Assembly (NCBI GenBank): GCA_024233215.1
Contig: JACKPW010000003.1
Coordinates: forward strand, 310,001-374,000
Direction: 5' to 3'
Length of the DNA stretch: 64,000 nucleotides
Origin: Verrucomicrobiales bacterium
GTDB taxonomy: Bacteria > Verrucomicrobiota > Verrucomicrobiia > Limisphaerales > J093
The number at the start of each line of letters is the position of its first letter. The stretch's first letter is position 1. A program made the translations under genes and the position numbers. This document shows positions 17,788-25,400 of this stretch, piece after piece. Under the pieces are notes generated by a model. That model made no database searches. It was not told the DNA's origin and saw only the letters and a program-made list of their open reading frames with translations.

Positions 17788-17946
17788 CCGCCGACGTACA
17801 GTCGGCGCATTCATCCCCGCCCCACAAGCAACCCGGAACCAACTCACCGTACGCACCCTGCCAGAACTTCCCGCGGGAGGAGAATGGCCTGGGCTGGCGT
17901 CGGGGTTACCAATCGAGTTTGCGCGGACTGCACGTCCGCGGCTACC
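17783..17946. repeat. Variant pair of palindrome family A arms
   Basis: The left arm ggtagccgccgacgtacagt…cggcgcattc (17783-17812) and right arm gcgcggactgcacgtccgcg…gctacc (17921-17946) face each other between two convergent genes. The TAG inside the left arm (17785-17787) is the stop codon of the plus-strand gene. The CTA in the right arm (17942-17944) is the reverse-strand TAG of the minus-strand gene. Confidence 0.8.
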
Positions 17947-19636
17947 GCAGGGGGACAAACTCCAGCACCACCCGGGCGGACCTCGTTTCCCCGGGTAGCA
18001 GGTCCTGCCCGAACATTGAGACGTAGGTCGAGAAGTGGCCCTCGGTTTCGTAGGGAGTGGCAAGCGCGAAGGCCTCGTCACGGTCGGCTTGCAGTCGCGC
18101 TTGCAGACCGGGCTCGCGAGCGATGCGGATGGCGGTCGCCATCCGCCCGGCAAACTGGGCCGGGAAGACCCATCGCACGGGATTAGGCTCAAGCGTCCAG
18201 CGCCCGTCCTCGATCAACTGCCGCGCCGCTTCATCACGCGGGTACATCTGCCATTCGCCCCGGTCGCGGGTGGCACGCGCGAACAACGCCAACGAACCAA
18301 CGCCATCTCCAGCAGGGAACGCCCCCTTGATTCCCGCCTCGTCGAATGCCGGATCGAAGTAGCACGCGAGGAAGGACTCGAACCCCGTCAGGCCTTCCCG
18401 CGCTTGAACCGTGGTCACCACCTCGATGCGGTCGGCCTCCAGCCAGCGGTAAACCGCCCGCAGCTCGAAGGGTCGTTCCGCTTCGGCCGGCCACCGGACG
18501 CGCACCGAGCCGTCCTGACGCAATTCGGCTTCGCCCGGCCAGTCCCACGCCCCGCCGCCGTAACGTTTGCCGCGCGTGAAGACCCGATAATGACTGAGCA
18601 ATCCATTGCTTCGGTCGAGGCGGGCTCCGGTGGAAACGTGGAACACTTCGGTCAAGCCGAGCGATTTGCCGCCCGCCCGGAGGCGACCGCGCAGGACTCC
18701 CGTATCGAAGCGAAAACCGCCGTCATCGGCCGGTTCGAACCGGAGCGAGATCCGGGGACCCGGAGTTTCCGCGGCCAGTCGGGTGTTCAAATCGCGCCAC
18801 GCGCCCATGGTCTCGCGCAGGTTCACCTCCGCCTCGCCGCCGATGCCGTAGCCCTGGAAGCCGATGGGCCCCCGGTAGCTTATGTCCCGCAACGCACCTA
18901 GCAGCCGCAGGTTGTCGAAGGAACCGCGGCCCAGGGGCTGGATCAGTTCCTGCCAGGTGCCGCCGCGCCGGCCGCTTTCGGCACCATTGAGGCTGACGAC
19001 CCTCAGCCAGGGAGCGGCGTCCCGGAGCCCCGCTTCGAGGGTGGCTTCCTCCTCGACCTTGAGGAAGTGACAGAGGTTGAAGCTGGTTCCGACGTTGGGG
19101 CGGTTGATCTTCCGGGCGAGGCGGGTGGCATCCGCGGTGCGCTCCAGCCAGGAGCCGGCATGGGGGTAAAGCACCACCTGCGCCTGGAGCCGGTCCGCGT
19201 GCTCGGCGAGCTGATTGACCAACCGGACGGCCTCGGCATCCCCCTCCGGCGAGGAGACCGGATGCGAACGGCTGGTCAGGTTCACCCACAGGACCGCGTC
19301 CCGCCCGATGAGCCGGGACAGGGCTTCATCCGGAGTCCAGGGATTCTCGATGGGCAGCACGAAATAGGTGCTGAACAGGCGGAGACCCTGGTGGTCGCAG
19401 GCATCGGCAAATGCCGGGATGTTCTCGAGGTACACGGCGCCGATGCCGGCGTAGCCAAGGTTGGCGGCCAGTCTGACCTGCGACTCCGGGGCGGCATGGG
19501 CGGCGTCCTGGAGGGCGTTCTGGAAGGCGAAGAACGGCCAGTCGACCGCGGGGTGCGGAGCGATCGGCGGGGTTTCCGCGGCACGGGCAAACGACAGCAG
19601 GGCGGTGATCAGGAGCAGGGTGTGCCGGTGGTTCAT
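17942..19636 (-). CDS. Secreted sugar phosphate isomerase/epimerase-like (TIM barrel) protein
   Basis: 564 residues with a signal peptide (MNHRHTLLLITALLSFARA), which sets the start at 19636; the longer ORF to 20245 is antisense to the DUF4149 gene. Residues ~30-290 resemble a xylose-isomerase-like TIM barrel ('VRLAANLGYAGIGAVYLENI', 'HADRLQAQVVLYPHAG', 'GTSFNLCHFLKVE', 'RGPIGFQGYGIGG'). Residues ~300-564 form a beta-rich domain ('LTEVFHVSTGARLDRSNGLLSHY'), perhaps a separate carbohydrate module. An exported isomerase-like barrel may act as a sugar-binding or epimerising enzyme. Substrate unknown. Confidence 0.75.
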   Translation of the reverse strand: MNHRHTLLLITALLSFARAAETPPIAPHPAVDWPFFAFQNALQDAAHAAPESQVRLAANLGYAGIGAVYLENIPAFADACDHQGLRLFSTYFVLPIENPWTPDEALSRLIGRDAVLWVNLTSRSHPVSSPEGDAEAVRLVNQLAEHADRLQAQVVLYPHAGSWLERTADATRLARKINRPNVGTSFNLCHFLKVEEEATLEAGLRDAAPWLRVVSLNGAESGRRGGTWQELIQPLGRGSFDNLRLLGALRDISYRGPIGFQGYGIGGEAEVNLRETMGAWRDLNTRLAAETPGPRISLRFEPADDGGFRFDTGVLRGRLRAGGKSLGLTEVFHVSTGARLDRSNGLLSHYRVFTRGKRYGGGAWDWPGEAELRQDGSVRVRWPAEAERPFELRAVYRWLEADRIEVVTTVQAREGLTGFESFLACYFDPAFDEAGIKGAFPAGDGVGSLALFARATRDRGEWQMYPRDEAARQLIEDGRWTLEPNPVRWVFPAQFAGRMATAIRIAREPGLQARLQADRDEAFALATPYETEGHFSTYVSMFGQDLLPGETRSARVVLEFVPLR

Positions 19637-19717
19637 GGACGGAGCATACCCCGACCGGTGCGGGAGACAATCCCGATGCCGCTTGGCACGGGAAACGCGG
19701 CCGGGTAGTCTGCACCC

Positions 19718-20242
19718 GTGCAGACAGCGATCCGCTTCATCGGCGTGGTGAATGCCGCCATCTGGCTGGGTTCGGCCGTGGGTTTCACGGTGGTGGTGGG
19801 GCCGGCGTTCTTTTCCAGCGAGATGCTGGGGATCTTCCCCCGTCCGTATGCGGCGCGGGCGGTGGAGGTGGTGATCGGCCGCCTGTATTCGTTCCAGATG
19901 CTCTGTGCGTTCGTGGCGTTGCTGCACCTGGCCTTTGAGTATTTTCAGCAACCGCGGCCGCCGTCGCGATTCCACGTGGGGTTGTTGACCGTGCTGCTGG
20001 GGCTGAACCTCGCCGGCACCTTCTGGCTGCTTCCCACCATGCATCAACTGGAGGCGGTGCGATACTCCGATGCCACCACGGTGGAGCAAAAGACCCTGGC
20101 AAAGCAGCGGTTCGGCTTCTGGCACGGGAGTTCGCAGGTGGTGAATCTGGGGGTGATGCTGGCGCTGGGATATCATCTTTGGCGGCTGACCCGTCCGGCG
20201 GACAAGCCGCGGTTCTCCAGCTTCAGCAAATTCCGGGGTTGA
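19718..20242 (+). CDS. DUF4149 family membrane protein
   Basis: 174 residues, about four transmembrane helices: 'VVNAAIWLGSAVGFTVVVGPAFF', 'LYSFQMLCAFVALLHLAFEYF', 'VGLLTVLLGLNLAGTFWLLP' and 'VVNLGVMLALGYHLW'. The early 'W.G…F..VVGP..F' and late 'RFGFWHGSSQVVNL' blocks match DUF4149. Function is unknown. The start is a GTG at 19718; no in-frame ATG precedes the first helix. It is transcribed divergently from the TIM-barrel gene, with 81 bp between. Confidence 0.75.
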   Translation: MQTAIRFIGVVNAAIWLGSAVGFTVVVGPAFFSSEMLGIFPRPYAARAVEVVIGRLYSFQMLCAFVALLHLAFEYFQQPRPPSRFHVGLLTVLLGLNLAGTFWLLPTMHQLEAVRYSDATTVEQKTLAKQRFGFWHGSSQVVNLGVMLALGYHLWRLTRPADKPRFSSFSKFRG

Positions 20243-20314
20243 CAAATGAGCCCCAAGCGCGCATGAAGTCGTTGGTAATCAACCAGCCTCATCGGGCGAG
20301 GCACGACTTCAACC

Positions 20315-20671
20315 ATGGCACCTCACAACCAGACCGAAGGCGGCCGTTCATCGCGCGGACAGCGGCCGCACGTGGAGGAAAACACGCTCCGGACCGAGCG
20401 GCTTCAAGTGGAGCGGAAGACGTTCATCTTTGCGCTCAGGGAAAACCCGCGGGGACGGTTTCTGCGGATCACGGAGGACGTCAACGGGAGGCGGGATCAC
20501 ATCATCGTACCGGCGCCCGGCCTGGCGGACTTCGCCCGTATCGTTCAGGAAATCGTCTCCCACCAGGAGGAGTTCCCCGACCCGCCGGTTTCCAATCCGC
20601 CCGCCGAACGGAGCGCTGAACCTCCCGAGACGGACGAGGAGAGCGAGACGGACGAGCCGCCGTCAAACTAG
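20315..20671 (+). CDS. PUR-domain (Pur-alpha-like) nucleic-acid-binding protein
   Basis: 118 residues. Residues ~22-82 ('ENTLRTERLQVERKTFIFALRENPRGRFLRITEDVNGRRDHIIVPAPGLADFARIVQEIV', quoted in pieces) have the strand-strand-strand-helix pattern of one PUR repeat: 'ERKTFIFALRENPRGRFLRI' is the core strand pair and 'LADFARIVQEIV' the helix. Bacterial single-repeat PUR proteins, such as the Borrelia regulator, bind ssDNA and RNA as dimers. The acidic tail (ETDEESETDEPPSN) is like that of other nucleic-acid chaperones. Family assigned by motif reading only. Confidence 0.7.
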   Translation: MAPHNQTEGGRSSRGQRPHVEENTLRTERLQVERKTFIFALRENPRGRFLRITEDVNGRRDHIIVPAPGLADFARIVQEIVSHQEEFPDPPVSNPPAERSAEPPETDEESETDEPPSN

Positions 20672-20765
20672 CCAGCCGTCCGGCGGTCCCGCGGTCCTGC
20701 GGTCCTGCCGTGTTCCACGAGCCGCGCTCGATCCACCGGCCCCCGGCGGAACCGGTTCTGCGTGG

Positions 20766-21185
20766 TCATTCGAGCCGCTTCCGTCTACCGCTGGTGACGG
20801 CGGATTTCGCCCGGCCGGCCCCGGCGGATGCGGCCCGCTTTCGCGCCACCCGCACCCGGCCGGCATCGCCCCAAAGCTGTTCCAGGCCGTAATGTTCCCG
20901 GGTCTCCGGCCGCATGACGTGGACGATGACGTCAAAGTAGTCGAGCACCACCCAGTTGGTCTGCCAGGAACCCTCCGTGCCGGAGGGTTTAAGGTGGTAT
21001 TCCTCCCGGATTCGCTCGGCGATTTCATCGACTATGGCACGGAGGTGCGGCTCGCTCGTACCGGAGGCGACGACGAAATAGTCCGTCACGCTGGAGAGTT
21101 CCCGAAGGTCCAGCACGACGACGTTTTCAGCCTTCTTGTCCTCGGCGAGTTCGCGGCACCGTTGGGCCAGCTTGCGTGCGTCCAT
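20766..21185 (-). CDS. rsfS: Ribosomal silencing factor RsfS
   Basis: 139 residues from the ATG at 21185 (MDARKLAQRCRELAEDKKAENV); an in-frame ATG at 21197 would add four. The core 'VVLDLRELSSVTDYFVVASGTSEPHLRAIVDEI' and 'EGSWQTNWVVLDYFDVIVHVM' are diagnostic of RsfS/YbeB, which binds uL14 on the 50S subunit and blocks subunit joining in starvation. A basic ~30-residue tail (RKRAASAGAGRAKSAV...) extends past the usual end. It follows nadD by about 25 bp in the same direction, the classical nadD-rsfS pairing. Confidence 0.95.
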   Translation of the reverse strand: MDARKLAQRCRELAEDKKAENVVVLDLRELSSVTDYFVVASGTSEPHLRAIVDEIAERIREEYHLKPSGTEGSWQTNWVVLDYFDVIVHVMRPETREHYGLEQLWGDAGRVRVARKRAASAGAGRAKSAVTSGRRKRLE

Positions 21186-21210
21186 CGGCTTCAACATGAC
21201 TCAGGCGGGT

Positions 21211-21792
21211 TCAGAGATAAAGGGCGTTGTTGCGAATGACCTCCTCCACGGCCGGCGGGACGAGGGGGGCGAGGCACTGGCACTGGCCGGCCCGGACGCG
21301 CTGGCGCACCTCCGAGGAGGACAGGGCCAGTGGGAATCCCCGCAGCGCACGAACGCGAAATCCAGCGGGCGGGGAGAGGACCGGTTGTCCGGGGCGGGGA
21401 ACCGCCACGAACTCGGCCAGTCGGCAGAGGGTTTGGGCCTCACGCCACCTGGGCAACGCGGGCAAATGATCGCCGCCGATGAGGTAGAACAGTTCCGCTG
21501 CGGGATGGCGTTCACGAACCGCCTGAAGGGTGTCCACGGTGTAGGATACCCCTCCCCGCTCGATCTCCTGGAGATCCACAACGCACCGGTCCCAGCCGGC
21601 GAACGCCAGGCGGAGCATCCGGACGCGCAGGTTTGCGGGAGCCGGTTCCTGTGATGGTTTGAAGGGGGACCGGGCGGCGGGAATGAGCAGCAGCCGGTCC
21701 AACTGCAGTTCCTCGAGCGCGGCGCCCGCCACCAGCAGGTGCCCCAGATGAACCGGGTCAAACGAGCCGCCATAGAGTCCGATGCGTTGCAC
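21211..21792 (-). CDS. nadD: Nicotinate-nucleotide adenylyltransferase
   Basis: 193 residues. The nucleotidyltransferase motif 'GLYGGSFDPVHLGHL' (GG-x-FDP-x-H-x-GH) lies at residues 5-19. 'RLLLIPAARSPFK', 'FYLIGGDHLPALPRW' and the C-terminal 'LALSSSEVRQRVRAG' (SSS-x-R) follow. NadD joins ATP and nicotinate mononucleotide to make deamido-NAD+ in the last shared steps of NAD synthesis. It starts at the ATG at 21792, is followed by rsfS, and lies 21 bp downstream of the cstA stop, so the three may be co-transcribed. Confidence 0.95.
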   Translation of the reverse strand: MQRIGLYGGSFDPVHLGHLLVAGAALEELQLDRLLLIPAARSPFKPSQEPAPANLRVRMLRLAFAGWDRCVVDLQEIERGGVSYTVDTLQAVRERHPAAELFYLIGGDHLPALPRWREAQTLCRLAEFVAVPRPGQPVLSPPAGFRVRALRGFPLALSSSEVRQRVRAGQCQCLAPLVPPAVEEVIRNNALYL

Positions 21793-21813
21793 AACTTGAG
21801 CGGGGCGGCGGGT

Positions 21814-23739
21814 TCAGCAACCGGACCGGAGGGGCGGCTCCGGAGCAGTTTCGGCAGGTAATGGTGAGCCCCCCGCCCGGGTGGGCAGCGGCGGCAGGGC
21901 GGATTCGAGCGCCCCCTTGGCACGAGGCCAAGTGCGCACCGCCTCGACGACCAACCAGGCTTCGAGCACCAGGAGCAGCAGGGCCACCCCGGCCAGCAGG
22001 TATTGTCCCTTCCCCCACCAACGCAGCAGATCGGTAGTCATCGCCCAGGCGGGCAGAATCAGCATGAACACCATCGGGATCAATGTGAACAAGGTGGGCA
22101 GCCCCCGCCGCCACAGCCAGAACGTGACGACCAGAAAAGCCAGCCCGGCCAGCAACTGGTTCGTCGCCCCGAACAACGGCCAGAGAATCAGCCCGCCCTT
22201 CCCAATCGTCGCCCAGGTCCACGGATCCCCGGGCTTGGGAAACAGGGCCAGCACGAAAGCCGTGGTCACCGCGAAAAACGTCGCGCCATGCGTGCCGCGC
22301 AACCAACCGAGCGGATTGAGGGAGACCCCGGAGGCATCGCGGCGCGGCGCCAGCGTCCCCGCCAGTTCCTGCACCACGTAGCGCTGGAGCCGGGTCGCGG
22401 TGTCGAGCGTCGTCCCGGCAAAGGACGCCACCAACACCCCCATCAGGGCGGTGGCCATGGTGTGATCCAGGCCCATCGCCTCCAGAAAGTTGGCGGCCCC
22501 CACCACGAAGGCGCTCACGGCGGTACCGGCGGCCGTCGTCCAGTCGGAGTAAAGCCGGGTCCACAGCTCATGGCCGGCGAGGGTTCCGAACTTCAACGGC
22601 CACCCAAACCCAATCCCCGCCGCCACCGCCAGAATCACCAGCGTGGCCAGGAATCCCTCCAGGAGCATGGCGCCGTAGCCGACCAGGTGGGCGTCCGCCT
22701 CGTTCCCCAACTGTTTGCTGCTGGTGCCGCTGCTGACCAGGCAATGAAAACCGCTGATCGCGCCGCAGGCGATGGTGACGAACAGGAACGGCAGGATGGG
22801 GGGCGCGTGGAGCGGATGCAGGTTGATGGCGGGGGCAACAATTTCCAGCGGCAGCCGGGCGGCATCGGGTGTCGGCGACACGCCCCCGAGGACAGCGGCA
22901 ACGGCCAGTCCAACCACGACCAGTCCCAGGGAAGTGACCAACTGCAGGCTGTTGATGTAGTCGCGCGGCTGAAGCAGCACCCAGACCGGGATGACGCTGG
23001 CCACGTAGCAGTAGGCGAGCAGGACGGCCACCCAGCCCCAGACGGGCCACGCGGCGAGTTGGGTGTTCAAGTGCCGGATGCCGGTGCCCAGCCCGCCCCC
23101 GGACCAGGACAGGCCGGGGCAGGCGGCGCCAAACCACACCGTCAGATACATGAGGCATAGGGCCAGCGCGGATGGCACGAGGAGCCGTTTCCCCTGGCGA
23201 TGAACCGCCACACCGATCCAGATGGCGATGGGGATCTGAAGGAATACGGGCAGAATCGACTCGGGGAAGGCGACGAAGACGTTGGCGATCACGAGTCCGA
23301 AGATCGCCAGCACCACCCAGAGGGCGAACAGCAGGATGACCATGAAGAGCAGTCTCGCCCGCGGGGTGATCACGCGTCCGGCGATCTCCCCGACTGTCAT
23401 CCCCCGGTTCCGCAGGCTCACCACCAGGCTGCCGAGATCGTGCACCGCCCCGATGAAGATCGAGCCAAACACCACCCACAACAACGCCGGCACCCAGCCC
23501 CACATGATCGCCAGGGCCGGTCCTACAATCGGGCCCGTGCCGGCGATCGAGGTGAAGTGATGTCCGAAGACGATGCTCTTGGCCGTCGGGACATAATCGC
23601 GTTCATCGTTGAGCTGGACACTCGGCACCTCTGCGGCCGGGTCGAGCCGGAACAACTTCCTGGCCAGCCAGCGTCCGTAGGTATGGTAGGCCACAACGAA
23701 GCCGAGGCCGGCCAGCAGGGCGATCAGCAGGGTTGCCAT
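21814..23739 (-). CDS. cstA: Carbon starvation protein A (CstA-type transporter)
   Basis: 641 residues, highly hydrophobic, with about 16 membrane segments. CstA blocks: 'YGRWLARKLFRLDP' near the start, 'DYVPTAKSIVFGHHFTSIAGTGPIVGPA', 'GSIFIGAVHDLGSLVVSLRNRGMTVGEI', 'GFHCLVSSGTSSKQL' and 'NQLLAGLAFLVVTFWL'. The family imports pyruvate or peptides during carbon limitation. The ATG at 23739 gives a normal N-terminus. It may head a cstA-nadD-rsfS unit (21-bp gap to nadD). Confidence 0.93.
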   Translation of the reverse strand: MATLLIALLAGLGFVVAYHTYGRWLARKLFRLDPAAEVPSVQLNDERDYVPTAKSIVFGHHFTSIAGTGPIVGPALAIMWGWVPALLWVVFGSIFIGAVHDLGSLVVSLRNRGMTVGEIAGRVITPRARLLFMVILLFALWVVLAIFGLVIANVFVAFPESILPVFLQIPIAIWIGVAVHRQGKRLLVPSALALCLMYLTVWFGAACPGLSWSGGGLGTGIRHLNTQLAAWPVWGWVAVLLAYCYVASVIPVWVLLQPRDYINSLQLVTSLGLVVVGLAVAAVLGGVSPTPDAARLPLEIVAPAINLHPLHAPPILPFLFVTIACGAISGFHCLVSSGTSSKQLGNEADAHLVGYGAMLLEGFLATLVILAVAAGIGFGWPLKFGTLAGHELWTRLYSDWTTAAGTAVSAFVVGAANFLEAMGLDHTMATALMGVLVASFAGTTLDTATRLQRYVVQELAGTLAPRRDASGVSLNPLGWLRGTHGATFFAVTTAFVLALFPKPGDPWTWATIGKGGLILWPLFGATNQLLAGLAFLVVTFWLWRRGLPTLFTLIPMVFMLILPAWAMTTDLLRWWGKGQYLLAGVALLLLVLEAWLVVEAVRTWPRAKGALESALPPLPTRAGGSPLPAETAPEPPLRSGC

Positions 23740-23886
23740 GGCGCTGGTCTACCTCACGGCTCGCCAGCTTTCAAGCCAGTCAGGCGACCCGATGGTTGAC
23801 CGGGACTCCTGTAGCTGCGCGCCCGCTGCCCCCGGAGGGGAGCGGTGCCGAGGTCCCCGCCGCCGGTGCTCCGCCGATTCGCTCGC

Positions 23887-23908
23887 GCGCGGACATGGCT
23901 GTCCGCGC
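23887..23908. repeat. Perfect palindrome (family B)
   Basis: gcgcggaca and tgtccgcgc form a perfect 9-bp stem with a 4-base loop (tggc), 17 bp past the stop of the minus-strand zinc-ribbon gene's far side and upstream of nothing obvious. Similar GCGGAC…GTCCGC palindromes occur at 55598-55613. Confidence 0.6.
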
Positions 23909-23924
23909 TCCTGGCGGGGAGCCG

Positions 23925-25349
23925 TCACGGTAGTGGATTAACGAAGTCCACGTTCACGGGTGGTTCGTTGGTGGTGCCGGACCATTGCAGTCGGCCCACG
24001 CGCCAGCCCACCGAGGTGTTCTGGAAGTCGAGTTCCAGCCGGTGGCCGGCCTGTCCCCCCACCCGCACCACCACGGCCAACCCGCCCGGGGAGGCGGATA
24101 TCGGTGCAAGCAGGCGCCAGGCCACATTCGTCCCGCCCTCCCCCCCCACGGTCAGGGATGCCAGGCGGTTGGTGACTTCCCTGAGGGTGGCCGTCGGCAC
24201 GATCCAGCGGGCCGCACCCAGAAGGTCGTTCCGAGCGAGCGAACCCAGCAGGCCGTTAATGGCCTGCTCGACCCGGGCGGCGGCGTCCCCGGGGACCACC
24301 GGCGTCGCGTCTGGTTCCGGAATCGACGGCCAGTCGGGCACCGTCGGTTTGGCGGAATCCAGCGCGGCGTCCGGCGGCCCGGAAGGCCCCTTGCCATTGC
24401 GAGGGATCAGCACCACCGCCACGACGATCAGGACAATCAGGACGTTGATCGCCAGCATCAGCACCCCGGTGTGGGGCCCCTCCCGCTCAGGGGTCGCAGC
24501 CGGTTTCGGACCGGCCGAGGGAACCGGACCGAAGGGCGACGGTGCGGGCGGCGTCCTGGTGGCCGAGGTGGACTCCGGTCGGGGGGCAAACGGCGATGGC
24601 GACGAAACCGGTGCGGGCCGCGGGACGGGGTCGGGCATGGCGGGCACCGGCATCGGCGGGAGGGAAGCCGCCTCCTCTGCAGGCGGTGCCGCCTGCGCTT
24701 CCTGGGGCCACCGGGATTGGGACCCAATCTCCGGGCTGGAGGCCGGATCAGGAGCCCGTTCCTCCCGGGGCAATGGCGATTCCTCGATGGGCGGTTCAGC
24801 CTGCGGGTCGGTGAGTGCGAATTCCGGTTCGGACCCGGGCCCCTCCAACGACGGTTCCGGCTGTGGCAGTTCCGTGGGTGGCCTGAGCCCCTCGCCCTCC
24901 GCCGATTCCTCCCGCGGCGGCTCCGGGGCGGGGGATTCGTTGGCCTGGTCAGCGGGCCCCGTCACCGCCGCTTCCGGCTCAGGCTCAACGACCTGGGATG
25001 GGGGGATGACGAGCCCGTCCGAAGCCGGCGAGTCCGGCACTTCCGGTTCGAACACTCCCGGGGGTGGAACCGGCACCGGGACCTGGAATTCATAGCCCCC
25101 GGCGAAGGGCGAGAAGTCCCCTGGTGGCCGGAGCGGCTTGTCCCGTTTGTCCGGCTTCGGCGTCACCGAAGAGGCCGGGGATTCCCCGGGGGGATACGCC
25201 ACGGGGAGGGGATCGCCGGGCGAACGCGGCGGTTGGGGGATGACGATCTCCCCCTCGCAAACCGGGCACGCAATCAACTCGCCGGCGTAGATCGTCCGCG
25301 TCTGGATGCGGTGTTCGCACCGCTTGCAGATGAACTTGAAATCCCTCAT
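23925..25349 (-). CDS. Zinc-ribbon, proline-rich, single-pass membrane protein
   Basis: 474 residues. The N-terminal zinc ribbon 'FICKRCEHRIQTRTIYAGELIACPVCEGEIVIP' has two CxxC pairs. Residues ~40-290 are a Pro/Glu/Ala-rich, probably disordered linker. One membrane span follows ('VLMLAINVLIVLIVVAVVLIP'), then an exported ~150-residue domain ('RVEQAINGLLGSLARNDLLGAARWIV…VVVRVGGQAGHRLELDFQNTSVGWRVGRLQW') resembling a small NTF2/DUF4878-like fold. With no export signal before the ribbon, the ribbon should be cytoplasmic. It shares its layout with the next gene upstream (25401). Function unknown. Confidence 0.75.
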   Translation of the reverse strand: MRDFKFICKRCEHRIQTRTIYAGELIACPVCEGEIVIPQPPRSPGDPLPVAYPPGESPASSVTPKPDKRDKPLRPPGDFSPFAGGYEFQVPVPVPPPGVFEPEVPDSPASDGLVIPPSQVVEPEPEAAVTGPADQANESPAPEPPREESAEGEGLRPPTELPQPEPSLEGPGSEPEFALTDPQAEPPIEESPLPREERAPDPASSPEIGSQSRWPQEAQAAPPAEEAASLPPMPVPAMPDPVPRPAPVSSPSPFAPRPESTSATRTPPAPSPFGPVPSAGPKPAATPEREGPHTGVLMLAINVLIVLIVVAVVLIPRNGKGPSGPPDAALDSAKPTVPDWPSIPEPDATPVVPGDAAARVEQAINGLLGSLARNDLLGAARWIVPTATLREVTNRLASLTVGGEGGTNVAWRLLAPISASPGGLAVVVRVGGQAGHRLELDFQNTSVGWRVGRLQWSGTTNEPPVNVDFVNPLP

Positions 25350-25400
25350 TGCGAATCGTCAGATCGGCCCGTCACGCGGGGAACTGTAACCCTCCCGCCA

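Noticed and set aside
22003..23160. 385-residue plus-strand ORF
   Set aside because: Antisense to cstA, with low-complexity Gln/Gly/His composition.
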